From Streptomyces catenulae (GTDB lineage Bacteria > Actinomycetota > Actinomycetes > Streptomycetales > Streptomycetaceae): a stretch of DNA of 64,000 nucleotides. Below, piece by piece: positions 54,312-62,397 of this stretch. The notes under the pieces are model-generated. The model was given only the letters and a program-made list of their open reading frames with translations. It did not search any database and had not been told where the DNA came from. The first letter of the stretch is position 1. Each line of letters starts with the position of its first letter. A program made the position numbers and the translations under genes. The stretch is from assembly GCF_000718015.1 (NCBI RefSeq), contig NZ_JODY01000020.1:1-64000 (forward strand), written 5' to 3'.

Positions 54312-55498
54312 GGTGCGGTCGTTCCGTTCTCCGCCGTCCAGCCGATCGGGGCGCGGCCGTGCCGGCGGTAGTGGTGGGGCTTGTCGCGGTCGTGGCACTG
54401 GTAGCCGTATCCGTGCTGGAGGAAGTAGCGCGGCGGCTCGTCCAGTCCCTCGACGATGATGGCCCGGTCGTCGATCTCCACCGCGCCGGTCGCGCCCAAC
54501 ACGCGGGCGTCCCTCGTCACTTCGGCGAGGCCCGGCTCGACCCACGCGGACTTGCACCGCGCGATCTGCTCCGCGGGGCAGATGTCGCACAACTCCCGGA
54601 TGCCGTAGTGGCCGTTGTAGTCGGCCTCGCCGTGCGCGTAGGCCACGGCGCAGCTGGTCTTGCGGAACAGCGCACCCCAGGGCGCCGAGGCATCGTCCGG
54701 GGTGCGGAAGTGGTCGAGAATTCGCTGTTCGGCGGCCTCGGGCATGATCTTGCGGCGGGCCGTGTCCGCGTAGGGCACCGGCAGGCTGTGGGCCTGGTAG
54801 TAGGCGGCGATCTCGTTGCGGAAGAACAGGCCGGTGAAGACCGTGGCGTGGGCGTGGGCGGACAGTTCGCGGGCGCGGGCCAGGTGGGCGTCGCTGTCGT
54901 TGAGGCCGGGCACGATCGGTCGCCAGTACAGGACGGTGCGGTACCGCTCGGCGTTCTCGTACAGGGTGCGCAGGCTGCGGGCGGCGATGGCGGAGTCGAC
55001 CGGTTCGATCCGCTCGTCGGTGATGCCGGAGTGCGTCACCAGGACGGTCAGGCGCAGGTTGTCGAAGGAGTTGAGGACGGCGCAGTCCTCTTCGGTGACG
55101 CGCCAGCGGGTGATGACCAGCACGTGGTTGGTCAGCCCCCGCTGGTCGAGGTTCCGCAGCACGGCGAACAGGTGCGGTTTGACGGCCGGGAGCATGGGGT
55201 CGGTCGCCCGGTTCAGCAACTGGATGGGCGTGCGGTGCGGGCGGAAGTAACGGTGGCCGACGAGGGCTTCGACGGCGGCCTCGTCGTCCATGAGGCGGCG
55301 GGGCACCTTCATCTCGAAGTTGTCGAAGAGGTGCCGGACGCAGTAGCCGCAGTCGAGCGGGCAGCCGACGATCCAGTTCAGCGATAACCCGGACTTGCGG
55401 TATTCGATCACGTCGGCGAGTGCGGGCTTGAGGCTGCCGATCTGGTCGGCGGGCAGGATCGGCAGGGCACGGCGGGGCCGGTCGGCGGGGACGTTCAC
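54308..55498 (-). CDS. Radical SAM protein, spore-photolyase-like
   Basis: This 396-residue enzyme has the cluster motif GCPLDCGYCVRH (CxxxCxxC) at about residues 45-56. The following RTPIQLLNRATDPMLP and VLVITRWRVTEEDCAVL are like the SPL branch, which repairs or changes pyrimidines. More Cys near the C-terminus (ELCDICPAEQIARC) may bind a second cluster. GTG start overlapping the kinase stop. Being next to a thymidylate-synthase homologue, it may act on a pyrimidine nucleotide. Confidence 0.85.
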   Translation of the reverse strand: MNVPADRPRRALPILPADQIGSLKPALADVIEYRKSGLSLNWIVGCPLDCGYCVRHLFDNFEMKVPRRLMDDEAAVEALVGHRYFRPHRTPIQLLNRATDPMLPAVKPHLFAVLRNLDQRGLTNHVLVITRWRVTEEDCAVLNSFDNLRLTVLVTHSGITDERIEPVDSAIAARSLRTLYENAERYRTVLYWRPIVPGLNDSDAHLARARELSAHAHATVFTGLFFRNEIAAYYQAHSLPVPYADTARRKIMPEAAEQRILDHFRTPDDASAPWGALFRKTSCAVAYAHGEADYNGHYGIRELCDICPAEQIARCKSAWVEPGLAEVTRDARVLGATGAVEIDDRAIIVEGLDEPPRYFLQHGYGYQCHDRDKPHHYRRHGRAPIGWTAENGTTAP

Positions 55499-56535
55499 GG
55501 GGTCCTCCTGGGCTGGCGAAGCGGGTCGGGTATCGGTCGGGCGGCCTGTGCGGGGACGGGCGGTGTCAGCAGTTCGCGGCGGGCCGTTCCGAACCAGGTG
55601 CCGATGTCGCGGCGGGCCGCATCCGGGTCGTCGGAGGTGTGCACAAGGTTGCGGACGAGGCGTCGCTCGGCGAGCGCGGCGTCGAGGCTGTCGATGCCGA
55701 GGTCGCCGCGGATCGTTCCGGGCGCGGCGTGGGTGGGGTCGAAGTGACCCAGCAGGTCACGCAGCCGGGCGTGGATGCCCGGCTCGCCGTGGGCGAGGGC
55801 GACGGTGACCGGGCGTCCCGCGTACTCCTGCTCCAGGCATGCGGGGATGTCCCGGTCGGGGAACCGGTCGGCGTCGACGAGCAGGTCCCAGTAGTGGACG
55901 TGGATCTGCCAGGGCTGCACGGTGATCTCGCACCGGTTCGTGACCGTGGCGCCCGCGTCGGCGATCCGCTCCAGCACGGCGTCGACCATTCCGCGCTCGG
56001 TCGCGTCGGGCTTGCACAGGATGACCGAGCAGCGCGAGAAGTCGGAGACCTGAAGAGCCCGGCCGGGCCCGTACCAGGTGCCGAAGTCGCGGCGCGCGGC
56101 GGGCGGATCGTCGGAGGTGTGCACGAGGTTCCGCACGAGGCGCTTCTCCCGGCTGGCCGCGGCGAGGCTGTCGGCACCCAGGTCGCCGCGGATGGTGCCG
56201 GCGGCGGCCTCGGCCGGATCGGTGTGCCCAATCAACTGGCGCAGGCGGGCGTGGATGTCGGGGCCGCCGTGCGCGAGGGCGACGGTGACCGGCTGTCCGG
56301 CATACGTCTCGTCGAGGCGCGCGGGAAGGTCCGGCGGGAAGCGCCCCGGGTCGGCCAGCATGTCGCGGAAGGCGACGTGGGCCTGCCATGCCTCGGCGAC
56401 CAGATCCGTGCGGGCGCGCACGACGACGCCCGCATCCTCGATCCGCGCCAGCACGGCATCGACGAGCCCACGCTCGACCGCGTCGGGCTTGCACAGGACC
56501 ACCGCCCAGCGGCTGAAGTCCACGCTGCCCCTCAC
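55495..56535 (-). CDS. Tandem nucleoside diphosphate kinase (two domains)
   Basis: This is a 346-residue protein of two NDPK domains (residues about 5-165 and 180-325). Each has CKPDA, RG-VDAVL, GTIRGDLG and the phospho-His motif NLVHTSDD (canonical NxxHGSD, with Thr for Gly in both). Normal bacterial NDPKs are single domains of about 140 residues that form tetramers or hexamers, so a covalent pair is unusual. It would make NTPs or dNTPs from diphosphates, possibly of a modified base. GTG start overlapping the synthase gene's stop. Confidence 0.88.
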   Translation of the reverse strand: MRGSVDFSRWAVVLCKPDAVERGLVDAVLARIEDAGVVVRARTDLVAEAWQAHVAFRDMLADPGRFPPDLPARLDETYAGQPVTVALAHGGPDIHARLRQLIGHTDPAEAAAGTIRGDLGADSLAAASREKRLVRNLVHTSDDPPAARRDFGTWYGPGRALQVSDFSRCSVILCKPDATERGMVDAVLERIADAGATVTNRCEITVQPWQIHVHYWDLLVDADRFPDRDIPACLEQEYAGRPVTVALAHGEPGIHARLRDLLGHFDPTHAAPGTIRGDLGIDSLDAALAERRLVRNLVHTSDDPDAARRDIGTWFGTARRELLTPPVPAQAARPIPDPLRQPRRTP

Positions 56536-57554
56536 CGCCCCACTCCCCCGGTCGGTGCGCAGGCGACCCAGCGGTGTTCGACGAGCCACCGCAGCCCCGG
56601 GTCCAGGGCATCGAGGATGTCGGGGCTGACGGCGTCGGTCTGGTCGTGCACGATCTGCCGGTAGATCTCGAACAACACGATCACCTGCTGCCAGTACGGC
56701 TCGATGCCGAGGTCGGCGATGTCCTTCGCCGAGTACGACTCCGTGTTCGTGCGCAGTGCTTCCTCGTGCTCCAGGACGCGTTCGAGGACTTCGGGGCCGG
56801 TCGACGCCGGCATCGAAGTGACGGGAAAGCTGAGCGGGTTCGGTCGGACGTCCGCCTCGTGCAGCACCGTCTTGACCCGCTCCGCGTTGCGGTCGTTGAC
56901 GTGCGCGGAGCCGATGGTGTGGGTGTACGGGCCCAACTCCAGGCCGAGTTGGATGGAGGCGTACTCCTGGATCATCGTGAAGGAGAAGACGTCGGACAGC
57001 AGACCGCAGTCGAGGTCGTTCGCCCGCATGTGGCACACCATGTGCAGGCGCCCGCCGCGTTCCATGAGGTGGAGGCCGGCCAGGCACGCCACGTCCAGGT
57101 TGTCGCGGTCCTCCAGTTCACGGGCGGAGAAGACGGGAACGTACGCCCGTTTGCTGTCCAGCCCCGTGCGCAGCAGATCCAGGGCACGGTCGAACGGGGC
57201 GACGGTGTCGCCGTCGGCCGGGGTGAAGAGCGTGTGGCCGTAGGCGGAGCCGCCGAGGGTGACGCCGTCGGCCGAACCGGCGCGCATCGACGGGGCGTAG
57301 TAGCCGATCATCTCCAGGTCCCGGCGCCCCGCGAGGTACCAGAGCGCCTCGGCGTACTGGAACACCGGATTCGCCTTGCGCGCCTTCAGGTACGGGAGAC
57401 GCTGACGCGGGTCGAGCAACCGGAAGCTGACACCGGTCACCTCCCGCGCCGCGTTGCCCCGCGCATCGATGCGCTGCTCGAAGTTGGTGGACGCCAGGCG
57501 GAGAAGGGCCAGGTAGGCCCCCTCCACACTGCGGTACGTCGGTGCGGTGAGCAT
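56532..57554 (-). CDS. Thymidylate synthase homologue, predicted cytidylate (hydroxy)methylase
   Basis: This 340-residue ThyA-fold enzyme aligns without gaps from the catalytic Cys (DVACLAG) to HMRANDLDCGLLSDVF against ThyA PPCH to RSADVFLGVPFNI. The Arg and Asp of the phosphate/substrate site are kept, but the Asn that reads uracil becomes Asp (SDV). This change is known from T4 dCMP hydroxymethylase and converts ThyA towards dCMP in mutants. THTIGSAH keeps the later His. AGGAGAG precedes the ATG. It is the first gene of the coupled cluster. Confidence 0.8.
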   Translation of the reverse strand: MLTAPTYRSVEGAYLALLRLASTNFEQRIDARGNAAREVTGVSFRLLDPRQRLPYLKARKANPVFQYAEALWYLAGRRDLEMIGYYAPSMRAGSADGVTLGGSAYGHTLFTPADGDTVAPFDRALDLLRTGLDSKRAYVPVFSARELEDRDNLDVACLAGLHLMERGGRLHMVCHMRANDLDCGLLSDVFSFTMIQEYASIQLGLELGPYTHTIGSAHVNDRNAERVKTVLHEADVRPNPLSFPVTSMPASTGPEVLERVLEHEEALRTNTESYSAKDIADLGIEPYWQQVIVLFEIYRQIVHDQTDAVSPDILDALDPGLRWLVEHRWVACAPTGGVGR

Positions 57555-57620
57555 GAACTCTCCTGTCGTTGTGCGGGCACAGCGCAGCCAGGAACGGGGA
57601 CATCGGGCCGTCGGGGGCCA

Positions 57621-58268
57621 TCAGGCGGCTGAGCTGCGGAGTCTCAGGCGCACGGAGGTGATGCCGTGGAGGGATATGAGGGCTTGGTGGGCGACGACCC
57701 ACGGAGCCCGGGGGCTGCGGTAGCGGACGGCGGTGAGGCCGCCGTCCGCGGCGGGGCGGAGAGTTGTCGGGTCGTAGAGAACACCGGCGACGCCCCAGGG
57801 GCGGACCTCGTCGACGAGGACGGCGGTGTAGCTGCGCTTGCGGCTGCCGCGGGCGCGCGCCACGCGCGGCGCGCAGCGGTGACACAACGGTGGTGTGGCT
57901 GTCACATGCCCTTCGCGCACTTCGGCGGTGAGGAGGAACAGTGTCCTGTTTTCAGAGTGTTCACCGGAGGACGGGGTGTCATGGAGTGCATGTCCGCCGA
58001 GGGCGGGGTCGGCGGACACATGGCACAGCAGGTCGGTCATCGCGGTGCGCTGCCGGTGAGAGTGCACGCGCCCCGCAACAGGGCGCCCGCGTCCCGGGGC
58101 GATGATCTGGCGGCGCCACAGGACGTCGTGGTGGTCGCGATCGTGAGGCATCTCGCCCCGGAAGGCGAGGGCCGGGTAGCCGCTCCGGCTCACACGGACG
58201 GTGACGGGCGGCGTGACGTCGGTCTCCTGGGGCCACGCCGCCGTGTACGGGATCTCGGGGACCGTCAC
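57621..58268 (-). CDS. Hypothetical protein of the nucleotide cluster
   Basis: This is a 215-residue protein. The middle has TDLLCHVSADPAL and PPLCHRCAPRVARARG, two Cys pairs that could bind zinc. The end (TAVLVDEVRPWGVAGVLYDP, WVVAHQALISLHG) is mixed alpha/beta. GTG start in a GTGA overlap with the endonuclease/phosphatase gene. No family recognised. Confidence 0.63.
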   Translation of the reverse strand: MTVPEIPYTAAWPQETDVTPPVTVRVSRSGYPALAFRGEMPHDRDHHDVLWRRQIIAPGRGRPVAGRVHSHRQRTAMTDLLCHVSADPALGGHALHDTPSSGEHSENRTLFLLTAEVREGHVTATPPLCHRCAPRVARARGSRKRSYTAVLVDEVRPWGVAGVLYDPTTLRPAADGGLTAVRYRSPRAPWVVAHQALISLHGITSVRLRLRSSAA

Positions 58269-59095
58269 GGGACGAGGGCCCCCAGGTCGAGGGTCGCGAT
58301 GCCGGGGAGGTGGTCGCTCAATGCACGGGCGGCCGGGGTGTCGATGACGGTCCAGTCGGTCAGGGCCGGGGTGAGGGCTTCGGAGAGGAGCACGTAGTCG
58401 CTCCGGCGCATCCATTCCTCGGCGCCGGGCCAGTGTCCGGTGGTCGGCGCGGCGGGTACCCCGAGGTGGGTGGAGGGGTCGGCATATCCCGCTACCGACA
58501 GGGCACGGATCGCGCGGCGGTCCGCACCGTCGTACATGCCATCGGGCCGGATCTCGCGGTGCCGGGAGTACAGGTGCCGGGGGATGGTGGACCAGTCGTC
58601 GTCGGGGTCGTCCGCCCCGATGGTGTTGAGGTCGCCCAGGAGCAGGGTGCGGCGGCCTTCTTCTGCATACTCCGTCAGCCACCCGGTCTCGGCCAGCCGC
58701 ATTTCGGGGCTGAACGGGTTGAGGTGGGTGTGCAGGACGGTGATGCGGTGGCCGTCGATTTCCACGAGGGTGCGGCTGGCGGCGTGGTGGAGGGCGCCGT
58801 CGGCGATGTCCGGGGTGTGCTCGATGACCTGGACACGCGGCGTCCGGATGAAGAGGACTAGGTGGCAGCCGTGGTTGGCCGAAGGGGTGAGCAGGGGCTC
58901 CATCCCCAGGATGTGGGCCGCGCGGCGCAGTCGGCGCTGGCGGTCGCGGTCCCAGTGCTTCGCCTCCTGGACGCCCAGGATGGCCAGGCCGGCGATGAGA
59001 TCGAGCTGCCGCTCGAAGTCCTGGGGGTCGAGGGCGCCGCCGTCGCGGATGTTGTACGTGCCCACGCGCAGCAGCTCGGGCGTGGTCGTCGGCAT
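58265..59095 (-). CDS. Endonuclease/exonuclease/phosphatase-family protein
   Basis: This 276-residue EEP-fold metal-dependent phosphodiesterase has TYNIRDGG (Asn), GVQEAKHW (catalytic Glu), HTHLNPF, LLGDLNTIG (Asp, Asn) and SDHLP (final Asp-His), all the usual active-site residues. It could cut nucleic acid or hydrolyse a nucleotide or phosphoester product. GGAGAG precedes the ATG, the same spacing as for the synthase gene. Confidence 0.85.
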   Translation of the reverse strand: MPTTTPELLRVGTYNIRDGGALDPQDFERQLDLIAGLAILGVQEAKHWDRDRQRRLRRAAHILGMEPLLTPSANHGCHLVLFIRTPRVQVIEHTPDIADGALHHAASRTLVEIDGHRITVLHTHLNPFSPEMRLAETGWLTEYAEEGRRTLLLGDLNTIGADDPDDDWSTIPRHLYSRHREIRPDGMYDGADRRAIRALSVAGYADPSTHLGVPAAPTTGHWPGAEEWMRRSDYVLLSEALTPALTDWTVIDTPAARALSDHLPGIATLDLGALVP

Positions 59096-59130
59096 GATCT
59101 CTCCTGTAAGTCGTAGTGACTGATGGTGAG

Positions 59131-59334
59131 TTAGCGAGGGATGATCCAGTTACGGAAGGTGGAGGCGCCGCGGCGGGCGATGGCCCGCAGCCGCGGAGAG
59201 GGGCCGTCGTCGGGGGCGTAGCGGCACAGGCGGCAGCGCGAGACCGCGCGTACCGGGCCGGAGGCGGAGTCGACGTAGTAGTCCTCGATGGCCAGCTCGC
59301 CGCATGCGCATCGGGGCTCGGAGGGCGGGGTCAT
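59131..59334 (-). CDS. Small zinc-ribbon-like protein
   Basis: This 67-residue protein has CACGELAIEDYYV and SRCRLCRYAP, giving a two-CxxC-type zinc site. The rest is basic (LRAIARRGAS). ATGA overlap with the preceding gene. Function unknown. Confidence 0.62.
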   Translation of the reverse strand: MTPPSEPRCACGELAIEDYYVDSASGPVRAVSRCRLCRYAPDDGPSPRLRAIARRGASTFRNWIIPR

Positions 59335-59765
59335 CGGCATGCACCGTCGCGCCCGGCGAAAAGGCCGCATTCGCCATGGAGGCAGTCAGGCGCGGCGAAG
59401 AGGCCGTGCTGGCCGGTGGCGTTCCACCGCAGCCACACGCTGCGGGTGGCGTCGAGGTAGTGCAGGAGGGAGTAGTGGTCGCCGTCGTGGTGGGGCCATC
59501 GCAGGCACCAGGTGTCGCAGACGGCAAGGTCGGAGCCGGGACCGCCCTCTACGGCCTGGGCCGCGGTCACCAGGTCGGCGGGGACGGTGTGGCAGCCCGG
59601 CCTCCCGACCAGGTCAGCGATCCGGGGAATGCTGTGGTCCACGAGCCTTCGGGCGGGCCGATGGCCGTGGCGCCCGGTGACCCGGGCGACGGCGGTCCGC
59701 AGCCGCGCGTCGGCCGTCGGTCGACGCTGGGAAATCCAGGGCGGCGGCGGTGGGCGGCGGGTCAT
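59331..59765 (-). CDS. Hypothetical protein
   Basis: This 144-residue protein contains VCDTWCLRWPHHDGDHYSLLHY and ATRSVWLRWNATG, a Trp/His/Cys-rich pattern also visible in the 118-residue protein at 60965-61321 (CWLEPHDDC, LWLRWVGDG). The two may be distant paralogues. Overlaps both neighbours by ATGA. Confidence 0.58.
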   Translation of the reverse strand: MTRRPPPPPWISQRRPTADARLRTAVARVTGRHGHRPARRLVDHSIPRIADLVGRPGCHTVPADLVTAAQAVEGGPGSDLAVCDTWCLRWPHHDGDHYSLLHYLDATRSVWLRWNATGQHGLFAAPDCLHGECGLFAGRDGACR

Positions 59766-60700
59766 GCTCCCGCCTCCCCGGTGCCGGCGCGGGCGGCCTC
59801 GTCGCGGAAGCGGTCCGCCGCCGCGGCGATGAGCTGGCGGCTCTCTTCCGCGGGGAGGGCTGCGGCCTCGGCCTCGCCCAAGACCTCGGCGAACGGGCTG
59901 CCCTCGGCCTCGCCGGTGTGGTAGACGGCGCCGTAGGTCTCCTCGACGAACAGCCTGTGTCCGTAGATCACGAGTTCACTGGTGCCGCCCCATTCCCAGA
60001 TGGGCGGGCCGCCGTGCGGCAGGACGCGCACCTGGGCGCCGTGGTCGATGAGGGCCAGCAGGTGGCGCATCTGCTCCGCCATGACCGCAGCGTCGCCGAC
60101 GGGGCGGGTGAGGGTCTGGTGGTCGAGCAGCGCGGTGAGGGAGGCCGCGCGACGGAGAGGAAGGCCGCGCGGCGCCCGGATGACGGTCCTCGGCCCGATC
60201 GAGACCCGGTCGGCGTAGGCGGGGGTCCGGGCGACGGCGGGCAGGAGCCAGGAGGCATAGGTACGGATGCAGGTGGCGGCCTGCTCACACCAGGCCAGTC
60301 GCTGGTGCCACCTGGGGCCGAAGTCGGTGACCACCATGCTCCTCCACTCGCCGCCGTTCTCGTCACCGGCGAGGTGGGTGATCTCGCGGGCTTCGTCCGG
60401 GTCGACGCCGTAGGAGGTCAGCAGCTGCTTGATGGTGCGCGGTTCCAGGGGGTACTGCGCACGCTCCAGCCGGGACACCGAGGAACCACTCGGCCGCCGC
60501 CCTGGGGGCGGGGCCCCGTGGGGTTGGCTGCGGGGGCGCAGTGGAGTCGGGCTCGCGGCGTGGAGGGTGGACGGCGCGGTCGCGGCGGCGTCCTTCTGTG
60601 TCCCGTATGCGCGGCGGTGGTTGCGGAGTGCGACGGTGGCGACGATTCGGCCGGGTGGCGGGGCGCCGCCGAGGGATGGTGCAGGGGCGGGGGCGGGCAC
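59762..60700 (-). CDS. DUF5753-type XRE regulator with interrupted HTH
   Basis: This is a 312-residue protein. The C-terminal 200 residues are a DUF5753 domain (WCEQAATCIRTYASWLLPA, VLPHGGPPIWEWG, YHTGEAE). The N-terminal HTH is abnormal: VALRNHRRAYGTQKDAAA and SVSRLERAQYPL are separated by about 30 Pro/Arg/Ser residues in place of the recognition region. It may be an insertion or two compensating frameshifts. GTG at 60700 with CAGGAG upstream. Such genes usually pair with a DUF397 gene; none was found. Confidence 0.7.
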   Translation of the reverse strand: MPAPAPAPSLGGAPPPGRIVATVALRNHRRAYGTQKDAAATAPSTLHAASPTPLRPRSQPHGAPPPGRRPSGSSVSRLERAQYPLEPRTIKQLLTSYGVDPDEAREITHLAGDENGGEWRSMVVTDFGPRWHQRLAWCEQAATCIRTYASWLLPAVARTPAYADRVSIGPRTVIRAPRGLPLRRAASLTALLDHQTLTRPVGDAAVMAEQMRHLLALIDHGAQVRVLPHGGPPIWEWGGTSELVIYGHRLFVEETYGAVYHTGEAEGSPFAEVLGEAEAAALPAEESRQLIAAAADRFRDEAARAGTGEAGA

Positions 60701-60725
60701 GAAGTCTTCTCCTGAAGTGCGGGAG

Positions 60726-60965
60726 TTAGCGGGCGGGGCAGCAGCGGTTGATCGCGACGGTGAGGTCGGACCCTCGGGAGACATCGCCGCTGGCGTGGGC
60801 GGCGGCCCGTTCGCGGTCGAGGCTCTTGCACCGTGCGCACAGGTCGGCCACCGGGCGGCGGGGCGGGAGCAGGACCTCGGGCGGCAGCAGGTGCGGGGCG
60901 GGCGACATGATCTTCTGCTGCGGTCCGGGAGGCGCGGGCGGCGAGGAAGGGATGCGGCGGATCAT
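60726..60965 (-). CDS. Small hypothetical protein
   Basis: This is a 79-residue protein. A Pro-rich first half precedes LCARCKSLDRERAAAHASGD, a CxxC-containing charged helix, and a final CC pair. ATGA overlap with the previous gene. It resembles small Streptomyces proteins found next to DUF5753-type regulators, but no function is known. Confidence 0.58.
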   Translation of the reverse strand: MIRRIPSSPPAPPGPQQKIMSPAPHLLPPEVLLPPRRPVADLCARCKSLDRERAAAHASGDVSRGSDLTVAINRCCPAR

Positions 60966-61321
60966 CAGAAGCTCGTCGGGTGCTCGGCGGCCTCTACGTG
61001 GCCGCCGGGGTGGTCGAGGAACAGCAGGCACGGGTGGTCACCGTTGCTGGTGGTGGGGCAGTCGTCGTGGGGTTCGAGCCAGCAGGTCTGCTCGCGCCCG
61101 TCGCCAACCCACCGCAGCCAGAGGCCGTCGACGGCGTCAGGTAGTTCGGTCACGCAGTACGCGTGGGCGGTGTCGGGCGGGTGGTCGGCGGCCAGGAGGC
61201 AGAACCCATTGGTCCAGGCCGTGGCCGTCGTGACGCCGGGGTGGGTGAGGTACAGCTCGTCGTCCACGGCTTCGGCGGGTGGCCCGGCCTGTGAGCAGTA
61301 GATCACCGGGATCGTGGTCAC
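60965..61321 (-). CDS. Hypothetical protein
   Basis: This 118-residue protein starts at a GTG overlapping the previous stop. It contains DDELYLTHPGVTTATAWTNG, LWLRWVGDGREQTCWLEPHDDC and a His/Asp-rich end, a beta-rich pattern somewhat like the 144-residue protein at 59331-59765. No family recognised. Confidence 0.6.
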   Translation of the reverse strand: MTTIPVIYCSQAGPPAEAVDDELYLTHPGVTTATAWTNGFCLLAADHPPDTAHAYCVTELPDAVDGLWLRWVGDGREQTCWLEPHDDCPTTSNGDHPCLLFLDHPGGHVEAAEHPTSF

Positions 61322-61926
61322 CACGCCTCCGCGAGGCTGGTGTTGCCGTCCAGGTCGACGACGCTGTACTGGGTCAGTTCGCGGACGAGGAGGCGGGCAA
61401 GGGTCCAGCGGGCTTCGTAGGTGCCGTAGGCCACAGGCTCGTCGTTCGGGGGAAGCTGCTGGATGCGGTGTCCGGCCCAGCGGTAGCGGGTGCCGATGAC
61501 GCCGTGGAGGCGGTGGCGGGTGACGAGGAGCGCGGTGTGGCCGTGCTGGAGGGCGGCGGACTCCCGTGCGGCGATGGTGGCGTGGGCCAGGCACACCGGC
61601 GGCAGCACCGTCCGCACCTGCCCCCGCACGTCCACACCAGCGGGGACGAGAAACAACATCCCGCCCCCCAGCCGGGGGCGGCTGGTACTGCGGACGGGCC
61701 GGACCGGCGCCTCGCACAGCGCGCAGTTCAGGTAGAGCATGGGCTGGCGCTGGCCGTCCGGGGCCGTGCGGTCCCACAGGACGTCGCGCAGGTCCCGGTC
61801 GCCGGGCTGCTCGGCGGTGTAGCTGAGACGGAAGTGGCCCGCGGGTCCGCCGCGGCGGACGCACAGCGGCGGCCCGTTGTGCTCCCCGGGCGTGGGGGCG
61901 AGGAGGAGGTTGGTGGTAGTGGTCAT
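61318..61926 (-). CDS. Hypothetical protein
   Basis: This 202-residue protein contains YLNCALCEAPVRP (CxxC), LPPVCLAHATIAARESAAL and YEARWTLARLLVRELTQYSVVD. A CxxC plus distant Cys suggests one zinc site. ATGA overlap with the DUF5999 gene. Function unknown. Confidence 0.62.
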   Translation of the reverse strand: MTTTTNLLLAPTPGEHNGPPLCVRRGGPAGHFRLSYTAEQPGDRDLRDVLWDRTAPDGQRQPMLYLNCALCEAPVRPVRSTSRPRLGGGMLFLVPAGVDVRGQVRTVLPPVCLAHATIAARESAALQHGHTALLVTRHRLHGVIGTRYRWAGHRIQQLPPNDEPVAYGTYEARWTLARLLVRELTQYSVVDLDGNTSLAEAW

Positions 61927-62123
61927 GCGGCGACCGTCATTCCGGCCGGCGGGCGGCGCGGCCCGATGACCTCACCGTCCGGGGCCAGTTCACCGGTGTC
62001 CTCGAAGAGAAGGACGCCGTTGCACAACAGGCTCCAGCCCTGCTCGGGGCGGGCGGCGACAGGGTGCGCGGCGTCGCGGTCGGCGGCGTCGGCCGCGGGG
62101 CACGGCGGAGTATGGGCGCACAT
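61923..62123 (-). CDS. DUF5999-family small protein
   Basis: This 66-residue protein matches the conserved Streptomyces DUF5999 pattern: MCAHTPPCPAADAADRDAA, PEQGWSLLCNGVLLFEDTGEL and PDGEVIGP. Three Cys near the start may bind a metal. Widespread in the genus, function unknown. The ATG has AGGAC upstream. Confidence 0.8.
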   Translation of the reverse strand: MCAHTPPCPAADAADRDAAHPVAARPEQGWSLLCNGVLLFEDTGELAPDGEVIGPRRPPAGMTVAA

Positions 62124-62397
62124 AGCGGCAGGTCCTTTCCGGGGTCAGTGAGAGGGCGGCGGGACGCGGGGCGGGGCGGGCAGCGCGGCGGAGGTAGGGG
62201 ACGCCGAGCTGGCGGGCGCGGGTGATCAGGTGCGCGGCCGTCGTGGCGCCGGTGGCCTCGCACACCGCGCGGATGTCGCGCTCGATGGCGGTCACGGGCT
62301 TGGCGCTGCGGAGGGAGAGGTCCCAGGTGGTCGCCCCCTGGGCCAGCAGCCGTATGAGGGCGATCTGTGTGACGGACAGCTGCACTTCGGCCGGCAC
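61990..62397 (-). CDS. LuxR-like HTH domain protein, possibly split from upstream gene
   Basis: The first 75 residues (VTQIALIRLLAQGATTWDLSL, ATTAAHLITRARQLGV) resemble a LuxR-type HTH, but the rest is Pro/Arg-rich and overlaps the DUF5999 gene by 134 bases, so the true end may be earlier. It begins inside the end of the previous HTH gene in another frame. A single base deletion near 62,400 would split one two-HTH protein into these two. Confidence 0.45.
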   Translation of the reverse strand: MPAEVQLSVTQIALIRLLAQGATTWDLSLRSAKPVTAIERDIRAVCEATGATTAAHLITRARQLGVPYLRRAARPAPRPAALSLTPERTCRYVRPYSAVPRGRRRRPRRRAPCRRPPRAGLEPVVQRRPSLRGHR

